DNA from: Erythrobacter sp.
GTDB taxonomy: Bacteria > Pseudomonadota > Alphaproteobacteria > Sphingomonadales > Sphingomonadaceae
Length of the DNA: 61,294 nt
Direction of reading: 5' to 3'
Assembly: GCA_030148605.1 (NCBI GenBank)
Contig: JASBTD010000017.1
Location: 1-61,294 of the forward strand
This document shows positions 17,474-27,267 of the stretch, piece after piece. The notes beneath the pieces are model-generated. The model was not told the origin of the DNA. It did not search any database and saw only the letters and a program-made list of their open reading frames with translations. Made by a program: the position numbers and the translations under genes. The stretch's first letter is position 1. Each line of letters opens with the position of its first letter.

Positions 17474-20400
17474 CTAGAAATTCTTGCGAATTTCAAAGGT
17501 GAACTGCCGTCCACGGGCATTGTGCAAGCTGCCGTAGAAGCCATAGCTCTCGTCTGCCAGCGGCGGTGCCTTGTTGGCGATATTGTTTACGCCAAAACGC
17601 AGCCGTGTTCCATCCAATCCGGTATTGTTCTCAATCGTGTAGCTAATCGCCGCATTCATGGTGAACCAGCTATCGACCGGGAAGAGCGAGCCCGGGTCAG
17701 GGTTCGGGTTGCCGTTGATATCAGTTGAGTTCTGCGTGACGCTGTCGTCAAACACTCCGCCAACATAGCGCCCGAACCAGGTTACGCGAACCGGACCGGA
17801 TTCCCAATCAACACCTGCAGTCCAACGCCATTTCGGTCGACCATTGATCTGTCGCTGTTCGCCTATATCGCTGATCACGATGCTGTCAGGCAGTGTTGAC
17901 GCTTCAACGGCATCAAGCAGCTCTTGCCCGTCTGCACCAGGCGATTGGAAGAAGCTATCGAGATAGGCGGCGTTGAAGCGCAGGTCGATGTCGCCGATCC
18001 CAAAGTCAGGAAGGGCATAGACCATGCCGAAATCCCAGCCCTTGATCACGCGGCTATCCAGATTTCGATACGGATCGAGTACCTAGATCACATCGCCAGC
18101 TGGCGCGAGGCCAGAGCCAGCGAACAGGTCGATCCGGTCCTGGTCGGGATCTTCGCGGATAACATTGGGATTCGTCGAGCCTTGCAAGCGTCGCAGCAGG
18201 TCCAATGCCAGGGCGTTGTCATCCCCGAACACACCGACAAGCCCTTTTTGCTCGACGCGCCAGTAGTCCGCAGTGATCGTCAATCCGGGCAGGAATGTTG
18301 GTGTAAGGACCACGCCCAGATTGATGCTCTCCGTGTCTTCAGGTTCAAGTGTTTCTGTGCCGGTGCGCAGCGAGACAGTGCCCGTGCCAACGCAATCGTC
18401 GAAAGTTGTGATCTCGCCTGCCTGAATCTCGGCAAAGCAACGGACATAGTCGTCTCGCGTATTGACGCGGGTTGTGCCCTCATCGTTCACCTGAACAAGG
18501 TTTGGTGCACGGAAGCCTTGTGACCAAGCGCCGCGAAGCATCAAACTGTCGAATACCGTCCAGCTTGCTGCCACGCGCGGGACGATCGCGGTTTCGTCAA
18601 TATCGGAGAAATGCTCAAAGCGGCCAGCCAGTTGCAGGTTGAGGTCCTGCACCAGCGGGATATTCATATCCTCCGAGATTAACGGAACGAAGACTTCGGC
18701 AAACCCTGAGTAGACTTCGCGATTGCCGCTGGTATCGGGCGACGGGCTGGAGTTCATCACATCGCTGCCAAAGAAATCGCCTGTCACCGAATCTGTAAAG
18801 GTGATTGTGCCATCGAGGCGCGGATCGCGGTCATCGTCGAATGTTTCGCGGCGGAATTCGATACCGGCCGCGACACCCACCGAGCCGCCCGGCAATTCGA
18901 ACAGGCTCGAATTCGAAACCTTGAAGTCCCACAGGGCGAGGGTGGTCTCGCCTTTGCGGAATACGTCGATCTTGATTGCATCGAGTGTCGCTTGGGCACT
19001 GGGCGTGCAATCGCCATTGGCTGGAGCAACCTCTCTGTCGGGGAAGTAGCAACCGCCGTTGAACGGATTGTAGGCGCTAGGGTCCGTCCGGTTGATCGCT
19101 TCCTGGAACAGGGTGTTGGAGATGCGCCCTCGGGTGAGATCGGTCTTGTCTGCCCAGTTATACAGGAATGCCGTGTCGAAATCCCAATCGCCAAATTCAC
19201 CGCGCAATCCGCCGACGAAACGATAGACGTCTTTCTCGACCTCGATCTGGCGCAAGCCCGCATCAAGCACCCGGTAACGTTCAAGGATTACATCTGCGCC
19301 TTCGGGCGAAATTCCGTCGATGCCGCTTGTCAGGCGGTTGGGATTGGGTGAACCGTCAGGCAGCGTTTCAGCGCCGAAAGGGTTCCAATAGGCATTGCGT
19401 GAAATGCCGATCGGCACAGCGCTCAAAAGCGCGCTGCCCTGGCTGGTGCGGCTTGATTCCGAGCGGTAGAATGACCCTTCGAGATAAAGCTCCATTCCGG
19501 CGCTGAGCTCGTGATTGAAAAGCGCGCTTACATTGTAGCGATCTTTTTCCGAGTAGAGCGATCGGTCTGCATCAAGGTCATACCGCAGAGCGACGTCAAC
19601 CGAAGTGCCGTTGTCCGCACAAATGCCGTTGCCCAGATCAAGTCGACAACCGCTGAAGCTGTCCGGCTGGATCTGGAAATCGTCATCGCCGATATCGGTT
19701 GCGTTGCGCGATGCCTGAATATCAAACTGGCCCCAGGCCCCGAAAGTAGAGGTGTTGCGGAAGTTGGTGTCACCTTCCCACGGCGTACCTTCCAGGCGCG
19801 GGTCAAAGCGACGGTCGCTGCTGCGTGAATAGAAGCGATCGCTCGATGGGGCACCATTCTCATGAAAATAGTTGGCATAGAGCGTGAAATTGCTCCGGCC
19901 GTCGTTGAAATCGAAACCCGCGCCGCCACGCAGGCTGTAATTAAACAGCCCGGTGCCGTCAGACATACGATAATTTGCTTGGGCAAAGCCGCCTGTGCGG
20001 TTGCTGCGCAGCACGGTGTTTACAACGCCTGCGACCGCATCGGCCCCGTAGATTGCGGAGGCACCGTCGCGCAGAACTTCAACCCGGCGCACGCTGCCCG
20101 GTGAAATTGTGTTTGTGTCAGGTGAAACCACCGGCACCAGCAGCTCAGTCTGGAATCCGGGATCGTTGACCATGCGGCGACCATTGATCAGCAGCAAGGT
20201 GTTGCCTGTGCCGAGGGAGCGCAGATTGATCGACGCCACATCGCCGCGTACGCCGTTGATGCCGCCGGTCGTGTTCTGCTCGTTGAAGGCCACGAAGCCG
20301 GCTTGAGGAATGGCGCGGAACAGTTCGTCACCAGAACCCGGGTTGATCGCCTCGATCTGTTCTTCGTCGACTCGCGTCACTGGAAGCACATCGTCGATCT

Positions 20401-20572
20401 TGGCCCCACGGATTTGAGTGCCGGTAACGATGATCTCGTTCTGGACTCTTGGTTGAGCCGGACTTGGCGTGTCAGCTTCCCCCGCGTCCTGAGCGAGTGC
20501 TGGCTGCGCTATCAGAGCCGAAAATGCTGTGCCACAAAGCAAAGTTGAAAATGCGCGCGCTGATTTTCCCAT
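17474..20572 (-). pseudogene. TonB-dependent receptor interrupted by an in-frame amber codon
   Basis: The upstream 829 codons start at the ATG at 20572 (GAGGGAGGAACTC just before it; signal peptide MGKSARAFSTLLCGTAFSAL to PALAQ) and cover the TonB box (NEIIVTGTQIRG), plug (GSGDELFRAIPQ, then RGDVASINLRSLGTGNTLLLINGRRMV) and most of the barrel. A TAG at 18083-18085 interrupts GDVI-stop-VLDPYRNLDSRVIKGWDFG. The next 202 codons continue in the same frame to a proper barrel end (RGRQFTFEIRKNF). No frameshift is needed; a CAG-to-TAG change would explain it. A product ending at the amber codon lacks about the last eight strands and should not insert. Possibilities are recent inactivation, suppressor read-through or a base-call error. 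The substrate is presumably the peptide or D-amino-acid conjugate handled by the downstream enzymes. Confidence 0.87.
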
Positions 20573-20694
20573 GAGTTCCTCCCTCGAGTGCTCCGGAATC
20601 CAGTCCCCTATCCAGAGCACGCCAAAGCCATTTTTCACTGCAAGCTTCTGCCATGCAGTGCGAACCTTGACCGCTATCAGAATTATGCGCAAGC

Positions 20695-20747
20695 ATAGCT
20701 TTTAGCTATGAGTGGGATATTTAGGTGCAAATATAGCTTTTGGCTAT
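20695..20747. promoter_or_regulatory. Tandem inverted repeats, candidate LysR operator
   Basis: ATAGCT-TTT-AGCTAT (20695-20709) is a perfect inverted repeat, each copy followed by GAGTGGG. A near-copy ATAGCT-TTT-GGCTAT (20733-20747) sits exactly 38 bases further on. The pair lies 120-175 bases upstream of the TBDR start, the second copy overlapping the LysR stop codon. Spacing and symmetry fit a LysR recognition site plus activation site acting on the TBDR promoter. Confidence 0.55.
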
Positions 20748-21661
20748 GAGTGGGCTGACTGAAGCTTTTCGATGCCCTTGCGCAGATCGGCCGCAGCCTT
20801 TCGTGCATAGCTCTTGGCGCGATCGATCAGCGATTGCTCCGGATGATTGATCAGCGCGGTTGAATAGAGCGGAAATGAGGGAAATCCCGCAATTGGGTAC
20901 CGATGAAGCCCGCTCGCAAGATGCGAGTACCCCGTGAACTCGTCAGTAATCGCCATGCCCACCCGCTTGCGAACCAGCGACAGGGCAACGTGATAAGTGT
21001 GTGCCAACACGATCTCACGCGGAGCAATCCCTCGCCGCGCCAAAGCGATTTCAACAAGCTCGCCAAGCGGCCCGCTGTCGCGAATGCCAATGAATCGAGC
21101 TTCGTGAACAATCTGTGGGTTGATCGGTTGACCATGCTTGCCAAGCTTCTTGCCTGAAACGAGCACCATTTTGCCACTACCAACCTTGGAGCGTCGCAAG
21201 CGTTCGTCATCAATCGCTTCGAAGCCGATTGTCAGATCGATTTGTTTTTCAAGCAATGCCGCACGCATTTCGGCCGAATGCAAGGTTGTGAGTTCGAATG
21301 TGGTCTCCCCATCGTCAGCCAGCATCTGCGCGATCATTTCCGGACCCAGCGAAAGGCTCAAGGATGGCAGCACGCCCAATCGCAAATGTCCGCCTCGGCG
21401 ATTGCCGATGTTTTCGAGTGATCGGTTGAACGTCGAAAGCCGCGCGTAAAGATCTTCCGCTTCGGCGAAAAGCTCGTGCGCCTCGGCAGTTGGTACGAGC
21501 TTTCCCTTTCGGCGCAGGAACAGTTCGACCCCCAGCTGATCCTCTGTATGGCGCAGAACCTTGCTGATCGACGGCTGCGAAACATTGAGATCACGCGCGG
21601 CTGCGCTGATCGAGCCAGCGCGGTAAACGTGGTAGAAAACCTCTATCTGTCGCAAACGCAT
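20744..21661 (-). CDS. LysR-family transcriptional regulator
   Basis: This 305-residue protein has the N-terminal LysR helix-turn-helix (MRLRQIEVFYHVYRAGSISAAARDLNVSQPSISKVLRHTEDQLG) followed by a periplasmic-binding-protein-like effector domain (GHLRLGVLPSLSLSLGPEMIAQMLADDG onward). Full length for the family. It lies directly upstream of, and in the same orientation as, the TBDR, so the TBDR/peptidase set is its likely target. The tandem inverted repeat at 20695-20747 is a candidate binding site. The effector is unknown; an amino-acid or acyl-amino-acid ligand would fit the locus. Confidence 0.92.
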   Translation of the reverse strand: MRLRQIEVFYHVYRAGSISAAARDLNVSQPSISKVLRHTEDQLGVELFLRRKGKLVPTAEAHELFAEAEDLYARLSTFNRSLENIGNRRGGHLRLGVLPSLSLSLGPEMIAQMLADDGETTFELTTLHSAEMRAALLEKQIDLTIGFEAIDDERLRRSKVGSGKMVLVSGKKLGKHGQPINPQIVHEARFIGIRDSGPLGELVEIALARRGIAPREIVLAHTYHVALSLVRKRVGMAITDEFTGYSHLASGLHRYPIAGFPSFPLYSTALINHPEQSLIDRAKSYARKAAADLRKGIEKLQSAHS

Positions 21662-21745
21662 GTGCAGGTGTGTGCCGATCTATGCGGCAATTACAAGCAA
21701 AGGTTGCATATCATTTCATCTGCCGAGCGAATGCGTGGTCTGCAC

Positions 21746-23248
21746 CTACTGCGCGGCGCAGTGCTGCGCGATGTAATCCGCATGCTTGGGCAGCTTGCTT
21801 GTGGCTTGCTCAACAATCCTGCGCACGTCGTCCATGAACTGCGCAAGCTGCCCGTCATCAAGCTGGTTCGCCATGGGATTGTAATCCGCTGGCATGATGC
21901 CTTGCCCAAGCATCACTTGCACCCAGCTCGAATCCTTGAACAGATCGTCAACATCGCGGCCCAGTCTGCCTGACGCGGCAAACAGCCGAAGCTTGCGCGT
22001 CAGCGAGTCCGGCACATCCATATGTTTGCAATATTTCCAGAACTCTGAATCCTCGCGTTCGGTCTGATGGTAGTGGAGGATCAGGAAATCGCGGATCTGC
22101 TCGAACTCGCCGATTGTGCGGCGGTTGTATTCGTCCCGGTCTGCGGGATTGACTGCTGCCCTTGGGAAGAGTTCGATCAGGCGGCTCACGTTGGACTGGA
22201 TCAAGTGGATACTGGTTGATTCCAGCGGTTCAAGAAAGCCGCTGGAAAGCCCGATCGCGGCGCAGTTGTGCGCCCAGAATTTCTGCCGTCTGCCGGTCGT
22301 GAAGCGGATCAGTCGCGGATCATCCAGAGGCTTCGTCTCCAGATTTGCGAGCAATGTGTCGGCGGCTTGTTGTTCGTCAGTGAAGCTGCTGCAGAAGACA
22401 TGACCATTGCCTGTCCGGTGCTGCAAGGGAATGCGCCATTGCCAGCCTGCAGAGTGCGCGGTCGCGCGGGTATAAGGGGGCAGGTTTGGCAAGCGTTCGC
22501 TCGGGACAGCCAGTGCCCGGTCGCATGGCAGCCATCTCGACCAATCGTGATATTGCACGCCAAGTTCCTGCCCCAGCAGCAAGGCGCGAAACCCGGTGCA
22601 ATCGATAAAGAAGTCGCCTTCAACCGTGCTGCCATCAGCGAGGCCGATCGCTGTGATATCACCGCTTTCGCTATCGCGCGTGACCGATTGCACCATGCCT
22701 TCAGTACGGATGATGCCTTTTTGCTCGGCATATTTACGCAGATAGCCCGCATAAAGGCTGGCATCGAAATGATATGCATAGGCGAGGCCCGTCATCTGCG
22801 TATTCCCGACCTTGTCGAGATGCGCGAAGCGATCCTGTGACGCGGCTTGCTGGTGCAGTGAATAATGCCACAGGCTCTCGCTTGCGCCGTTCAGCGCGTG
22901 ACGACGCCAGTAATGGTGAAAATGCACATTGCCGAGATTGAGCCCGGCATCGCCGAAGGTGTGCAAATAGCGATCGCTAATCTTGCCCCAATTGACGAAC
23001 TCGATCCCCAGCTTGAATGTGCCGTAGGTGTGTTTGAGGAAATCGCGTTCGTCGAAACCCAGGATGCTGTTCAACCGGATGATCTGGGGGATAGTCGCTT
23101 CGCCGACACCAATCGTGCCGATCGCATCGGATTCGACCAGTTCGATCTGCAATTGCTTTCCCAGCAAACGCGCAAAGGCGGCGGCGGCGATCCAGCCGGC
23201 GGTGCCACCGCCTACGATAACAAGTTTACGGATTTCCTTCTCGCTCAT
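21746..23248 (-). CDS. Flavin-dependent (tryptophan-type) halogenase 1
   Basis: This 500-residue protein has the FADH2-binding motif GGGTAGWIAAAAFARLL and the halogenase signature WQWRIPLQ (WxWxIP). GTFKLGIEFVNW aligns with the PrnA region that contains catalytic Lys79, and SSGFLEPLESTSIHLIQ contains the counterpart of Glu346 plus the Ser that coordinates chloride, so it appears catalytically complete. Family members use FADH2, O2 and halide to halogenate indole rings; relatives from TBDR loci of Brevundimonas and Caulobacter have unknown natural substrates. It follows the DUF6445-like gene by 38 bases. A flavin reductase is not visible nearby. Confidence 0.9.
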   Translation of the reverse strand: MSEKEIRKLVIVGGGTAGWIAAAAFARLLGKQLQIELVESDAIGTIGVGEATIPQIIRLNSILGFDERDFLKHTYGTFKLGIEFVNWGKISDRYLHTFGDAGLNLGNVHFHHYWRRHALNGASESLWHYSLHQQAASQDRFAHLDKVGNTQMTGLAYAYHFDASLYAGYLRKYAEQKGIIRTEGMVQSVTRDSESGDITAIGLADGSTVEGDFFIDCTGFRALLLGQELGVQYHDWSRWLPCDRALAVPSERLPNLPPYTRATAHSAGWQWRIPLQHRTGNGHVFCSSFTDEQQAADTLLANLETKPLDDPRLIRFTTGRRQKFWAHNCAAIGLSSGFLEPLESTSIHLIQSNVSRLIELFPRAAVNPADRDEYNRRTIGEFEQIRDFLILHYHQTEREDSEFWKYCKHMDVPDSLTRKLRLFAASGRLGRDVDDLFKDSSWVQVMLGQGIMPADYNPMANQLDDGQLAQFMDDVRRIVEQATSKLPKHADYIAQHCAAQ

Positions 23249-23286
23249 CGCGCCTACCAGTCTTCCATATCGATCCGCATCGCAAG

Positions 23287-23991
23287 TCAGTTTGCGCCTG
23301 GCGGGCGAAGGAACGCGTTGATCGTCAATCTGCCGCGTCTGGGATCGGGTGATAATTCGGCATGATTGTCGATCACCCCGCTGTGAAGGATATTGCCGCG
23401 ATAGAATACCGCTTCGTTGAATGTTCCGGGGACCGTGTGGGTCACTTCGAACAGGGGCGCACCATCGGTGACATAGCGAGCGGGCGGCATCCCGACCTTC
23501 GCGACTTCGCCTTCCAGCGCGGCGCGGTAGCCAGGGAAGTTTCCCTCAGTCAGAGCTTCATAACCGGTCGACTTGTGACGGAAGAAAGCGGTGCCCCCAT
23601 GTTCAGTGCTATGAAGGTACAGCATCATCGCAATCTGATTGGGATCTGTTCCGTCGACATGCGGCAACCGCTGGATCGGCAGTAATTGCTCCGGGCGATG
23701 CGTTACCAACGAGTACCAGGCCATGACCTGCCAGCGCCCGCTGGGCGCATCGAAGGCTGCGCTGAGCATTTCTGAAAGCGCTTCGCTTAGCGAAGTCTGC
23801 GCCGATTCGCTGAGTGGCGCGCGCACCCCAGGATATTGTGGAGTGATCTTTGCAAATTTTTGCAAACAGGCTTGATCAATAGCTTCCTCAGGCGACTTCA
23901 GAATATCCGTGATCGTCACAAAGTCATGATTTTCCGTAGAAAAGTGCGAATGCCTGATCTGGCTTAGTGAGATTGACAAGTCTGCGGTCAT
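23287..23991 (-). CDS. DUF6445-like protein, 2OG-Fe(II) oxygenase-like fold
   Basis: An ATG at 23991 is preferred over an upstream TTG at 24039, giving 234 residues. RLPHVDG (His-x-Asp), GNILHSGVI (distal His) and GRLTINAFLRP (Arg) occur in the order and spacing of the double-stranded beta-helix of Fe(II)/2-oxoglutarate oxygenases. Homologues catalogued as DUF6445 sit beside tryptophan halogenases in TBDR loci. No experimentally known function. It is transcribed divergently from the maltodextrin TBDR and is followed by halogenase 1, so it may act on the same molecule. The oxygenase assignment is inference from motif order. Confidence 0.65.
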   Translation of the reverse strand: MTADLSISLSQIRHSHFSTENHDFVTITDILKSPEEAIDQACLQKFAKITPQYPGVRAPLSESAQTSLSEALSEMLSAAFDAPSGRWQVMAWYSLVTHRPEQLLPIQRLPHVDGTDPNQIAMMLYLHSTEHGGTAFFRHKSTGYEALTEGNFPGYRAALEGEVAKVGMPPARYVTDGAPLFEVTHTVPGTFNEAVFYRGNILHSGVIDNHAELSPDPRRGRLTINAFLRPPGAN

Positions 23992-24179
23992 GATCCGGTG
24001 CGCTTTTCCCTCTCGTGATATCTGGAGACAGGCTAACAAAAAGGGGTGCTCATACCAATCTCGATGATGTAAGGCTCTGAATATAAGAGCGAAAAATATT
24101 TAGGTGGCTGGACAGGCATGGCTGTTGGGCCAACTCTCTTGATCGAAATCCGCACTGCGTCGGCTTAAAAGTGTGACAG

Positions 24180-24195
24180 CCAAACAACAGTTTGG
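24180..24195. promoter_or_regulatory. Inverted repeat CCAAAC-AACA-GTTTGG
   Basis: A perfect 6-bp inverted repeat around AACA, about 190 bases upstream of the TBDR start. It shares the core CAAACAACA and GTTTG with the element at 24346-24361, so both may bind one dimeric regulator. Confidence 0.4.
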
Positions 24196-24345
24196 ACTTT
24201 TCATGTCATTGCACCGCCTCTCAAGCCGGAATCTTGGCGATAAAGATGAAATAAAGCGCTGATAATACGAGTGAATAATGCATTTCTCCGAAAATCACAG
24301 ATTTCCGATTTACCTGCGGCGAATCATCCGCTATGAAAAATACTG

Positions 24346-24361
24346 CAAACAACAAAGTTTG
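24346..24361. promoter_or_regulatory. Inverted repeat CAAAC-AACAAA-GTTTG
   Basis: A 5-bp inverted repeat around AACAAA, immediately upstream of the TBDR ribosome-binding site, where a bound repressor would block transcription. It is related to the repeat at 24180-24195. Confidence 0.4.
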
Positions 24362-24387
24362 ATAAGAACCTAGTGGGGAGGTTGTGA

Positions 24388-27177
24388 ATGGGACGTAGTC
24401 GTATTTTGGCGCATTCAAGGCTTTTGTGTGGCGCTGCCACCGGCCTTGCAATGATCGCCACCGCAGCGCCGGTTGCAGCACAAGACGCTGGTGCAGATGC
24501 TGAAGCGGAAGAGAACACAATCGTCGTTACCGGCATTCGCGCGGCGATTGAATCATCGCTCAACGCGAAACGCGAAGCACCCGGCATTGTCGAAGTCATC
24601 TCGGCTGAAGATATTGGTAAGCTGCCTGATCTCTCGATTGCGGATGCATTGGCTCGCTTGCCAGGTGTTACGGCACAGCGTGTGCGCGGCCGTTCACAGC
24701 AGATTTCGATCCGCGGTCTTGGCCCGGACTTCTCGCTCGCATTGCTCAATGGCCGCGAAGTGGTTTCGGCCGGTAACAACCGCGGGATCGAGTTTGACCA
24801 GTTTCCGTCAGAGCTGATTGGTCAAGGGATTGTTTACAAGACACCCAATGCGTCGCTCGCCGCAAACGGTATTGCTGGTGCGGTTGACCTGCGCACGATC
24901 CGTCCGCTTGATTTCAATGAGCGCAAGATCAACGTTTCAGGCCGCTATGTGGTGGCCGACATTGGCAAGCTGAACCCCGATTTTAGCGATGACGGGTACC
25001 GCCTGTTCGCATCCTATATCGATCAAAACGCTGATGGCACGATTGGCTGGTCGCTCGGCGCGACGATCCAGTCGAACCCGACGCATTTCATTTCGCGCGA
25101 ATTGAAGTCTGGTGACAACCAGATCGGTCGCGATGCCAATGGACTGATCTATCCGGCGGACAACCCGCGCCAAGGCGTAGTGTCACGCGAATTCGAGCGC
25201 ACTTCGGTCGCAGGCACGCTGCAGTTCGATCCGGGTAACGGGCTCGAACTGACGCTGGATGCATTCTATACGGACACCAAGGACTCGGGTATTTTCCGCG
25301 GCACGGAGACCCCGATTGCATCGTGGAGCACAAATGGTGGTGCGGTATTTGAGGGCGCCACTGGTTCTGGTCCGTTCGCTGACACGGCAACATTCTCGAA
25401 TGTATTTCCGATTCTTCGTACCGATACGGAAGGCAATACGGCCGAAATCTTCGCGCTTGGTGGCAACTTGTCCTATGAAGTGACGGACCGGCTCAGCGTG
25501 ATGCTCGACTATGGCTATTCAAAGCTGGATCGCAACGATATCGACTATGAATCCTATGCTGGCACAGGGGCTGGAGGAAGCGGTGCAGCTGACACTCTGA
25601 CTTTCACCATGCCGCAGAGCGGTCGTTACAGCATCGATACACAGCTCGATTACACTGATCCAGGCACGGTTCTGCTGACCGATCCGGGCGGCTGGGGCCA
25701 GGTCGGTTTCATCAAGGAACCCGACATTGACGATGAGCTGCACCAGCTGCGTGCCGAACTCGAATACGAGCTCGACAATGGTTTTATTTCCAGCGTTACT
25801 GCTGGCTGGATTTACACTGACCGCGACAAGAGCTTCGACTCGAACGAAGGCTTCATCCGGCAGTCGGCGGCTTTCACTAACGGTTCGCTCGCGATCCCTT
25901 CAGGTTCGATCATCGGCAGCACCAATACAAAGAGCCTGGGCATGGACATCATTGCGTATGATCCGTCCGGCTTCTTTGACGATGGCACATATGTTTTCGA
26001 CAAGGCCACTTTCGACACTGAATGGGCAGTGGCTGAGAAGATCCATACCTTCTATGCCATGGCCAATATCGACGCGATGCTCGGCAGTGTTCCACTGCGC
26101 GGCAATGTCGGCCTGAAGTATATCGACACGAAGCAATCGTCGTTCGGTACCTTGGGCGGTGGCCAGACCAACAATGTCAGCGAAAGCTATGACCACTGGC
26201 TGCCGAGTGCCAACCTGGCATTCGAAGTTACAGACGATACATTCGTCAAGCTGGCCTTTGCCAAGTCGATCACGCGCGCGCGCCTTGATCAGCTGGCTGC
26301 CAACCAGTCGATCTCGGCCAATCCGCTAAGTTGTACAGACACGGATGGCGATCAGGTGCCCGATACAGTTATCGGGTTCAACCCGCCGCAGCTGGTCTGT
26401 TTCAACCTGAGCGGTGGCAACCCATCCCTGCGCCCCTACGAAGCAACTTCGTTCGACATTTCTTTCGAGAAATATTTCTCACGCGGGACGGCCTTGGCGG
26501 TTGCCTTGTTCCACAAGGATCTGTCGGACTGGGTGATTGACTTCAACCAGACAATCGATCTCGAACAGCAGATCATCAATGCCGGTTTTGAATCAATCCT
26601 TGTCGGCGCACCTGAATTGGCAACAGGCTCATTCAGCGGTCCAGTGAACTTTTCCGACGGCAAGATCACCGGTATCGAAGCAACTTTGCGGGTCGATTTT
26701 GTCGACTTGACCGATGCACTTGACGGCTTCGGTGGCAGCTTCAGCTTCACTTACGCCGATGCAGAGGTGGACAATGAAGTCAACGAGCCGCTCGACATTC
26801 CGGGTTACTCCGAAAATGTGTGGTCAGGTGATCTGTTCTACGAACGCTATGGCTTCCAGGCCAAGCTCAGCGCGCGTCATCGCAGCGGATTCCTGTCCGA
26901 AGTCCAGAACTTCGACGGCAGTTTGAGCGGTGCGCAGGCACGCAGCGAAACGATCCTGGACGCGCAGATTGGCTACACCTTTGAAGATCGTGACGACTTC
27001 CTCAACGGGCTGGGCTTCCAGTTCGAGGTGTTCAACCTCACCAACGAGCCCTTCGTGACAGAAAACGATCTGTTCGACGCAGGCGGGCGTGCCGGTGGCA
27101 ACCAGATCGGGACTTTCCCGAGCCGTCATGAGACTTACGGTCGTACATTCAACTTCACGATCAAGAAGGAATTCTGA
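24388..27177 (+). CDS. TonB-dependent receptor of the maltodextrin locus
   Basis: This 929-residue protein has a signal peptide (GLAMIATAAPVAAQD), TonB box ENTIVVTGIRAAIESSL, a plug of the Caulobacter/Xanthomonas carbohydrate type (ISAEDIGKLPDLSIADALARLPGVTAQRVRGR, then ISIRGLGPDFSLALLNGREVVS) and a full barrel ending RTFNFTIKKEF. Receptors of this subgroup include Caulobacter MalA, which imports maltodextrins. Its neighbours (GH13, GH97, LacI, MFS) make starch-derived oligosaccharides the likely substrate. Its promoter is divergent from DUF6445/halogenase 1, and a strong terminator separates it from the convergent halogenase 2. Confidence 0.92.
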   Translation: MGRSRILAHSRLLCGAATGLAMIATAAPVAAQDAGADAEAEENTIVVTGIRAAIESSLNAKREAPGIVEVISAEDIGKLPDLSIADALARLPGVTAQRVRGRSQQISIRGLGPDFSLALLNGREVVSAGNNRGIEFDQFPSELIGQGIVYKTPNASLAANGIAGAVDLRTIRPLDFNERKINVSGRYVVADIGKLNPDFSDDGYRLFASYIDQNADGTIGWSLGATIQSNPTHFISRELKSGDNQIGRDANGLIYPADNPRQGVVSREFERTSVAGTLQFDPGNGLELTLDAFYTDTKDSGIFRGTETPIASWSTNGGAVFEGATGSGPFADTATFSNVFPILRTDTEGNTAEIFALGGNLSYEVTDRLSVMLDYGYSKLDRNDIDYESYAGTGAGGSGAADTLTFTMPQSGRYSIDTQLDYTDPGTVLLTDPGGWGQVGFIKEPDIDDELHQLRAELEYELDNGFISSVTAGWIYTDRDKSFDSNEGFIRQSAAFTNGSLAIPSGSIIGSTNTKSLGMDIIAYDPSGFFDDGTYVFDKATFDTEWAVAEKIHTFYAMANIDAMLGSVPLRGNVGLKYIDTKQSSFGTLGGGQTNNVSESYDHWLPSANLAFEVTDDTFVKLAFAKSITRARLDQLAANQSISANPLSCTDTDGDQVPDTVIGFNPPQLVCFNLSGGNPSLRPYEATSFDISFEKYFSRGTALAVALFHKDLSDWVIDFNQTIDLEQQIINAGFESILVGAPELATGSFSGPVNFSDGKITGIEATLRVDFVDLTDALDGFGGSFSFTYADAEVDNEVNEPLDIPGYSENVWSGDLFYERYGFQAKLSARHRSGFLSEVQNFDGSLSGAQARSETILDAQIGYTFEDRDDFLNGLGFQFEVFNLTNEPFVTENDLFDAGGRAGGNQIGTFPSRHETYGRTFNFTIKKEF

Positions 27178-27210
27178 TCGTCAGGCAGACTCCTCCCAGG
27201 GTCGCAATCA

Positions 27211-27242
27211 GGGCTCGCCGGTGACGGCGGGCCCTTTTGTTT
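27211..27242 (+). terminator. Rho-independent terminator after the maltodextrin TBDR
   Basis: GGGCTCGCCG and CGGCGGGCCC pair around a GTGA-type loop and are followed by TTTTGTTT, about 33 bases after the TBDR stop. Confidence 0.85.
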
Positions 27243-27267
27243 GGAGCGTGTCGATCGAACTTGACGA

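Larger units (their letters stand above)
23992..24387. other. Divergent promoter region between DUF6445/halogenase genes and maltodextrin TBDR
   Basis: This AT-rich gap holds no credible gene. It contains two related inverted repeats, CCAAAC-AACA-GTTTGG (24180-24195) and CAAAC-AACAAA-GTTTG (24346-24361), the second only about 27 bases before the TBDR start. GGGGAGG at 24375-24381 is a strong ribosome-binding site for the TBDR ATG at 24388. Confidence 0.55.

Noticed and set aside
17474..18049. Separate 191-residue gene downstream of the TBDR
   Set aside because: It is in the same frame as the TBDR, joined by a single amber codon, and encodes only the barrel C-terminus; it is not an independent gene and there is no frameshift.
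23851..23864. TGCAAA-TT-TTTGCA inside the DUF6445-like gene as a third LacI operator
   Set aside because: It closely resembles operator 2 but falls in coding sequence that reads Gln-Lys-Phe-Ala-Lys, about 525 bases from the TBDR start; codon choice alone can create it. Kept as a curiosity.
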